NCBI GenBank assembly: GCA_020861205.1
Contig: JAJBSY010000424.1
Span: 1-8,299 of the forward strand
Direction of reading: 5' to 3'
Source: Deltaproteobacteria bacterium
Lineage (GTDB): Bacteria > Desulfobacterota > Desulfovibrionia > Desulfovibrionales > Desulfovibrionaceae
Length of the DNA: 8,299 nucleotides
The notes below the pieces were generated by a model. That model was not told the origin of the DNA, made no database searches, and was given only the letters and a program-made list of their open reading frames with translations. Position numbers and translations under genes: made by a program. Position 1 is the first letter of the stretch. Each line of letters starts with the position of its first letter. Positions 4,391-8,299 of the stretch are shown piece after piece.

Positions 4391-5578
4391 CTACGCGCCC
4401 CGCTCTTCAAGCACGGCCACGGCGGGAAGTTTCCTGCCCTCCAAAAACTCAAGGAACGCGCCGCCGCCGGTGGAAAGATACGAAACTTTCTTTTCCACGC
4501 CGAACTTGTCAATGGCCGCCAGGGTGTCGCCTCCGCCCGCGATGGAAAAGGCCGGACTTTCCGCCACGGCCTTGCACAGGGCCTCGGTGCCCTTGCTGAA
4601 AGGCGCCATTTCGAACACGCCGACCGGGCCGTTCCAGACGATGGTCCCCGCTTTTTTCAGGATATCCGCGTACAGCGCGGCGGTCTTCGGCCCCACGTCG
4701 AGGATCATGTCGTCGTCGGCTACATCGGCAACGTTCTTGACCGTCGCGGGGGCGGTTTCCGCGAACTCCTTGGCCACCACCACGTCGACGGGCAAGGGGA
4801 TATCGCCTCCCTTGGCCTTGGCCGCGTCCATCAGGCGCCTGGCCTCGCCCACGAGGTCAGGCTCGTACAACGATTTACCGACCGGGAAACCGGCGGCCTT
4901 CAGAAAGTTGTTGGCGATGCCGCCCCCCACGATAAGCTTGTCCACCTTGGACGTCAGGGCTTCCAGGATGGTAAGCTTCGTGGAGACCTTCGAACCGCCG
5001 ATAATGGCGACCATGGGCCTGGCGGGGTTGGCGACGGCCTTTTCCAGGGCGTTCAACTCCTTCTCGAGCAGCGGCCCGGCACAGGCTACGGGCGCGAACC
5101 TGGCCACCGCGTCGGTGGAAGCTTCCGCGCGGTGGGCCGTGCCGAAGGCGTCCATGACAAACACGTCGCAGAGGGCCGCGTATTTCAGGCCCAGGGCTTC
5201 GTCGTTCTTTTTTTCGCCCTTGTTGAACCGCACGTTCTCGCACAGGACGACCTCTCCCGGGTTCAGGGAAACGCCATCGAGATAGCCCTTCACCAGCGGA
5301 ACGGGCATCGACAGCAGCCCTGAAAGATACGCGGCAACCGGCGCGAGAGAGAATTCCTCCGCATACTCGCCCTCGGTGGGGCGGCCGAGATGGGAAAGCA
5401 GCATGACGGAAGCCCCGGCATCCAGAGCCATCTTCACGGTTGGGATAATGGCTCGGATACGCGCGTCGCTCGTAACCTTCCCGTCCTTTACCGGCACGTT
5501 CAAATCCACGCGGATAAGCACCCGCTTGCCTCGCAGGGCGCCTTTCGCGGCGAGATCGGACATGGTTATCACAGCCAT
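4391..5578 (-). CDS. pgk: Phosphoglycerate kinase
   Basis: The 395-residue enzyme interconverts 1,3-bisphosphoglycerate + ADP and 3-phosphoglycerate + ATP in glycolysis and gluconeogenesis. Family motifs are complete: [12 protein letters not shown] (22-33), [11 protein letters not shown] (62-72), [11 protein letters not shown] (114-124), [14 protein letters not shown] (137-150), GGSKVSTK (194-201), [11 protein letters not shown] (313-323), [10 protein letters not shown] (347-356) and [13 protein letters not shown] (369-381). Two adjacent ATGs exist. I choose 5578 because AAAGGAG is 7 nt upstream of it (4 nt from 5581) and the resulting MAVITMSDL matches the known MSVIKMTDL start of the E. coli enzyme. 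Resemblance to the gamma/betaproteobacterial type is strong throughout, including the GEY-x-EEFSL insertion, which hints at transfer or a shared lineage. It is the last gene of the operon, 28 nt after the DUF4261-like gene. Confidence 0.96.
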   Translation of the reverse strand: MAVITMSDLAAKGALRGKRVLIRVDLNVPVKDGKVTSDARIRAIIPTVKMALDAGASVMLLSHLGRPTEGEYAEEFSLAPVAAYLSGLLSMPVPLVKGYLDGVSLNPGEVVLCENVRFNKGEKKNDEALGLKYAALCDVFVMDAFGTAHRAEASTDAVARFAPVACAGPLLEKELNALEKAVANPARPMVAIIGGSKVSTKLTILEALTSKVDKLIVGGGIANNFLKAAGFPVGKSLYEPDLVGEARRLMDAAKAKGGDIPLPVDVVVAKEFAETAPATVKNVADVADDDMILDVGPKTAALYADILKKAGTIVWNGPVGVFEMAPFSKGTEALCKAVAESPAFSIAGGGDTLAAIDKFGVEKKVSYLSTGGGAFLEFLEGRKLPAVAVLEERGA

Positions 5579-5606
5579 CATGGAACTCCTTTACGTCACT
5601 ATGGTT

Positions 5607-6494
5607 TTATTCTTCCTGATACGCGGGTTGCAGATCCAGCACGAAGCGGCCGGGCTCCACCAGGGGTTCCGCGTACCGCAGTCGCATCCGGCTGCCGTCA
5701 AAGGCTTCCACCGAAACGCCGTCTTCGAAGTCCCGGTCCGTTTCCGCGATAACGTCGGCCAGGGTATACAGCCAGTTGCCGAGCTCGTCCGGGTCCGCGC
5801 CGGAGCAATGGCACTGCACGTCCGGAAGGCCGAAGACGTGCAGGCCGAGCGTGTCCATCACGATCTCGTCCTCGCTTCCCTCCACCGCGTACAGGCGGAC
5901 GTTGACCAGCCCCAGCAAAGGGTAATGGTCCGGATCGTCCGGCGCTGCGGCGAGAAAATCCTCGGGTCTGAGCAGGCACTGGCTGCTCGGGAAATGCAGC
6001 GCGGCGCACGGTATGTGTTTCGCGGCCGCATACAAGACCTTGGAAAAAATAGCTATCCGCCGACGGGGATCGAGCCCGGTCGAAAGAAAATCGGTAACCA
6101 GAAGCGTGTGCGGCGCGTTCGCCACGACGTCGCGGGCCGCATCCCAGCCCCAGGTTTGGCCGAGGCTCGTCTCCAGCGTTGCAGCGGCCTTTTGCGGATC
6201 AGGGTTGCGGTGCGGCGAGGCATCGCTCAGGAAGAGTATCTGGGCAGGGACGACTTCGCCGTCTTCATACTCCACGGGGCACCCTTCCAGCGCGAGATGC
6301 AACGCTTCCCCGTCATTGCGCAATACCTGGACGCCCCCGAGTGCTTCGCGAATATCCGCGACGATGCCGTCACGCGTGGCCTTGGCCAGAACGACGGGCT
6401 CCTCGCACAGAAGTTCGGCCATGCAGACGCGAGGCGCCGAAGCACCCCGTCCCTCAACCCCCGCCCCGGGTCCGGTTGCGGTCTCAGCCGGCAT
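5607..6494 (-). CDS. DUF4261-like protein of unknown function
   Basis: The 295-residue product is acidic and soluble, with no signal peptide or membrane segment. The C-terminal part carries MDTLGLHVFGLPDVQCH, followed by an acidic region (ETDRDFEDGVSVEAFDG) and a tail, LVEPGRFVLDLQP. This pattern fits the DUF4261 domain as I remember it. The N-terminal half alternates beta and helix (ARVCMAELLCEEPVVL, then KATRDGIVADIREALGG). I choose ATG 6494 because it lies 20 nt after the proB stop and keeps the first predicted strand; an internal ATG at 6422 has no ribosome site. The Shine-Dalgarno for 6494 is weak (an AAGGCGGG stretch). No biochemical role can be given. The position between proB and pgk suggests simple co-transcription with housekeeping genes. 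The gene is certain; the family name is moderately so. Confidence 0.75.
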   Translation of the reverse strand: MPAETATGPGAGVEGRGASAPRVCMAELLCEEPVVLAKATRDGIVADIREALGGVQVLRNDGEALHLALEGCPVEYEDGEVVPAQILFLSDASPHRNPDPQKAAATLETSLGQTWGWDAARDVVANAPHTLLVTDFLSTGLDPRRRIAIFSKVLYAAAKHIPCAALHFPSSQCLLRPEDFLAAAPDDPDHYPLLGLVNVRLYAVEGSEDEIVMDTLGLHVFGLPDVQCHCSGADPDELGNWLYTLADVIAETDRDFEDGVSVEAFDGSRMRLRYAEPLVEPGRFVLDLQPAYQEE

Positions 6495-6514
6495 AAACAA
6501 TCCCGCCTTCGGAT

Positions 6515-7675
6515 TTATACGGCCGCATGGAGCAGCATATTGTCGCGATGCACGGCCTCGGCATAGGGGGCGTCGCCCTCGATTCCCTTCCCGCCGTGCC
6601 CGGCCAGAGATTTTCCCATGACCCGCCTCAGTTCCGCGGCCGAGTAGTTGCACAGCCCGACGGCCACCGGCTTGCCGTCCGGCCCGAGAATCGTCACCAG
6701 CGCGCCCTGCCCGAAACTGCCGGAAACCGCCGTTATCCCGGCGGGCAAAAGGCTTTTCCCGCCCCGGGTCAACGCGCGCACGGCCCCGGCGTCAATGGTG
6801 AGCGTTCCGGCGGAGTCCGCGTTGTAGGCCAGCCAGAACTTGCGGCTGGAAATGGCCTTGGCGGAGGGCCGCACCCAGGTGCCGAGCGTGGCCTCGGGTT
6901 CCGCGAACACACGCTCCAAAATGCCGTCATCCCTGCCCGGAACGATATACGTGGGCACACCGATCTGGGCGGCGCGGCACGCCGCGCGCAGCTTGGAATG
7001 CATACCCCCCGAACCGAGGGCCGTCTTGGCCCCGCACAGGGCGTTGACGTCCAGGCTCTGGATATCCTCGATGCACTCCATGACCCGCGCGTCCGCGTTC
7101 GTTCCCGGATCCGCGTCGAACACGCCCCTGGCCGAGGTCAGGTTGATGAACAGGTCCGCCTCGGTGAGGTTGAGCAGCAACCCCGAGAGGTTGTCGTTAT
7201 CCCCGAATTTCAGTTCGCTCACCGCCACGGTGTCGTTCTCGTTGACCACGGGAATGGCGCCCCACTCCAGAAGCGTCGCGAAGGTGTTGCGCGCGTTGAG
7301 GAAGCGCTGGCGGCTGCGCATGTCGTCACGCGTGAGCAATACCTGGGCGGAAACTTTGCCCCGGTCCGCGAAAGCCTGGTCGTAGGCGTGCATGAGACGG
7401 CTCTGCCCGATGGCCGCCGCGGCCTGCTTGTTGGGCAGGTCCGCCGTGGAAATAACCCGCCTGACCCGCATGACGCCGCGTCCGGCGGCCACGGCCCCGG
7501 AGGAAACCAGGATGACCTCGCGCCCGGTGTCGTGCACGGCCGCGAGCTGCGCCGCAAGCCGCTCCACCCGGTTCTGGTCCAGCCCCTGGCCGGAGGCCAG
7601 CACCGCGCTGCCCACCTTGACAACCACCCGGCGGGATTTGGCGATATAGTGCCGCTTTTCTTTTTTCCAGTCCAT
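6515..7675 (-). CDS. proB: Glutamate 5-kinase with C-terminal PUA domain
   Basis: This 386-residue cytoplasmic enzyme phosphorylates glutamate to gamma-glutamyl phosphate, the first step of proline synthesis. The amino-acid-kinase domain (about 15-260) shows VVVKVGSAVL (17-26), ILVSSGAVAAGR (55-66), NKQAAAAIGQSRLM (82-95), VVNENDTVAV (143-152), KFGDNDNLS (156-164), NLTSARGVF (178-186) and GSGGMHSK (221-228), the usual GTGGM-x-TK motif. The PUA domain (about 277-355) has IDAGAVRAL and GKSLLPAGI. Length and two-domain layout are standard. In the family, proline inhibits the kinase by feedback. The ATG at 7675 has GGAAGG 8 nt upstream. It follows obgE by 83 nt, a common pairing, and precedes the DUF4261-like gene by 20 nt. 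No proA is seen in the window. Confidence 0.96.
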   Translation of the reverse strand: MDWKKEKRHYIAKSRRVVVKVGSAVLASGQGLDQNRVERLAAQLAAVHDTGREVILVSSGAVAAGRGVMRVRRVISTADLPNKQAAAAIGQSRLMHAYDQAFADRGKVSAQVLLTRDDMRSRQRFLNARNTFATLLEWGAIPVVNENDTVAVSELKFGDNDNLSGLLLNLTEADLFINLTSARGVFDADPGTNADARVMECIEDIQSLDVNALCGAKTALGSGGMHSKLRAACRAAQIGVPTYIVPGRDDGILERVFAEPEATLGTWVRPSAKAISSRKFWLAYNADSAGTLTIDAGAVRALTRGGKSLLPAGITAVSGSFGQGALVTILGPDGKPVAVGLCNYSAAELRRVMGKSLAGHGGKGIEGDAPYAEAVHRDNMLLHAAV

Positions 7676-7758
7676 TATTAGCGCCTTCCGGAGTGCTCAA
7701 TGTGCTTGGTACTTCGCCGGGCTCTTCCCGGAACATCCCGGACGAGGGGTGCCCCGCT
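7676..7758. other. obgE-proB intergenic gap with a small hairpin
   Basis: These 83 nt contain a short stem CCGGG/CCCGG (7717-7721 / 7727-7731, 5-nt loop) without a U-tract, so no terminator interrupts obgE-proB. No promoter is evident. The two genes are probably co-transcribed. Confidence 0.45.
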
Positions 7759-8299
7759 TCATTCTTTCGTCCACACGACCTCGACGTCTTCGTCCCCGTC
7801 GCCGCCGCCGTCGTCGGCGTCCCTGAAAACCACGAGCGGGGCATTCATGGACAGGGAATCGTACAGCGTCCACATGGCCGACACGACTTCCTCGACCCCC
7901 TCCCCGGTCAGCGCGGACATGAAAAAGATATCCCGGCCGTCCTGTTCGGCCTTGGCGCGCAGGCGTTCAACCTTTTCGGGATCCGCCGCGTCGATTTTAT
8001 TCACGGCCTCTATCTGGCGGCGGGTCGCAAGTTCCTCGTTGAACAGGGCCAACTCCGCGTTGATGAGGTCGAAGCCAGACCACGGGTCGGCCTCGTCGAT
8101 ATCCTCGATGCTGAGGATGTGCAGCAAAAACCGCGTGCGCTCGACGTGCTTCAGAAACCGGTGCCCCAGCCCAGCGCCGGCGGACGCGCCTTCGATGAGG
8201 CCGGGAATGTCCGCGATGACGAGGCGGCGGTCGTAATCGCGCCCCTCTATCATGACGCCAAGGTTCGGGACCAGGGTGGTGAAGGGATAGGCCGCTATC
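7759..8299 (-). CDS. obgE: Obg-family GTPase ObgE/CgtA, C-terminal part (partial at window edge)
   Basis: The frame is open to the right edge and gives 180 codons. It begins in the middle of the G domain with AAYPFTTLVPNLGV, the conserved switch I region. Next come the G3 motif DIPGLIEGASAGAGLGHRFL, an Obg signature, then HVERTRFLLHI, the G4 motif NKID, and the G5 motif SALTGEG. The tail is acidic (DDGGGDGDEDVEVV). The N-terminal glycine-rich Obg fold and the G1 P-loop lie outside the window. ObgE associates with the 50S subunit and links ribosome assembly to GTP/ppGpp state. It is the first visible gene of the operon running into proB; rplU-rpmA are often upstream, but that cannot be seen here. 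Confidence 0.95.
   Translation of the reverse strand, partial: IAAYPFTTLVPNLGVMIEGRDYDRRLVIADIPGLIEGASAGAGLGHRFLKHVERTRFLLHILSIEDIDEADPWSGFDLINAELALFNEELATRRQIEAVNKIDAADPEKVERLRAKAEQDGRDIFFMSALTGEGVEEVVSAMWTLYDSLSMNAPLVVFRDADDGGGDGDEDVEVVWTKE

Noticed and set aside
4035..5285. 416-codon open frame on the plus strand opposite pgk
   Set aside because: It is antisense to a confidently identified enzyme and crosses the terminator palindrome. Its Ser/Arg/Pro-rich composition has no domain signature.
5376..6566. 396-codon open frame on the plus strand opposite the DUF4261-like gene
   Set aside because: The sense-strand protein has coherent secondary-structure patterning and operon context. The antisense product has neither.
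6527..7681. 384-codon open frame on the plus strand opposite proB
   Set aside because: It mirrors proB almost exactly, has Gly/Arg/His-rich composition and no ribosome site or family motif.

Overview
The window is a GC-rich bacterial chromosomal segment that reads as core genome. It carries menaquinone synthesis by the futalosine route (MqnD), an obgE-proB-pgk type housekeeping operon, a CobD-like PLP enzyme and strong AGGAGG-type ribosome sites. Together these suggest a Desulfovibrionaceae-like anaerobe (Desulfobacterota). That placement is inference from gene content, not a phylogeny. No mobile element, CRISPR array, tRNA or rRNA was seen.

Layout, left to right. Bases 1-67 (minus) are the first 22 codons of a YbaK/ProX-type Cys-tRNA(Pro) deacylase cut by the window edge. 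A textbook intrinsic terminator (89-116, minus) separates it from a 60-residue Cys/His-rich protein (122-304, minus). A divergent gap (305-481) leads to a short AlaX-type alanyl-tRNA editing protein (482-946, plus), which meets a convergent minus-strand pair: mqnD (2114-2956) followed 14 nt later by a CobD-like aminotransferase/decarboxylase (951-2099). Upstream is a GT92/GT2-like glycosyltransferase (3042-3851, TTG start). About 50 further codons of plausible N-terminal coding lie out of frame ahead of it (3852-4005).

Bases 4006-4390 hold no protein gene. They do hold an extended -10 promoter on the plus strand, three consecutive stem-loops and a perfect 42-bp bidirectional terminator palindrome. 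I interpret this as a candidate small RNA of about 130 nt, the most interesting item in the window.

From 4391 to the right edge runs a minus-strand operon: obgE (partial, 7759-8299), proB (6515-7675), a DUF4261-like protein (5607-6494) and pgk (4391-5578), closed by the 4337-4378 terminator. The operon combines a ribosome-associated GTPase, the first step of proline synthesis, an unknown protein and a glycolytic kinase. Two aminoacyl-tRNA proofreading proteins (YbaK-like and AlaX-like) lie within 500 bp at the left end, which suggests a small translation-quality-control neighbourhood.
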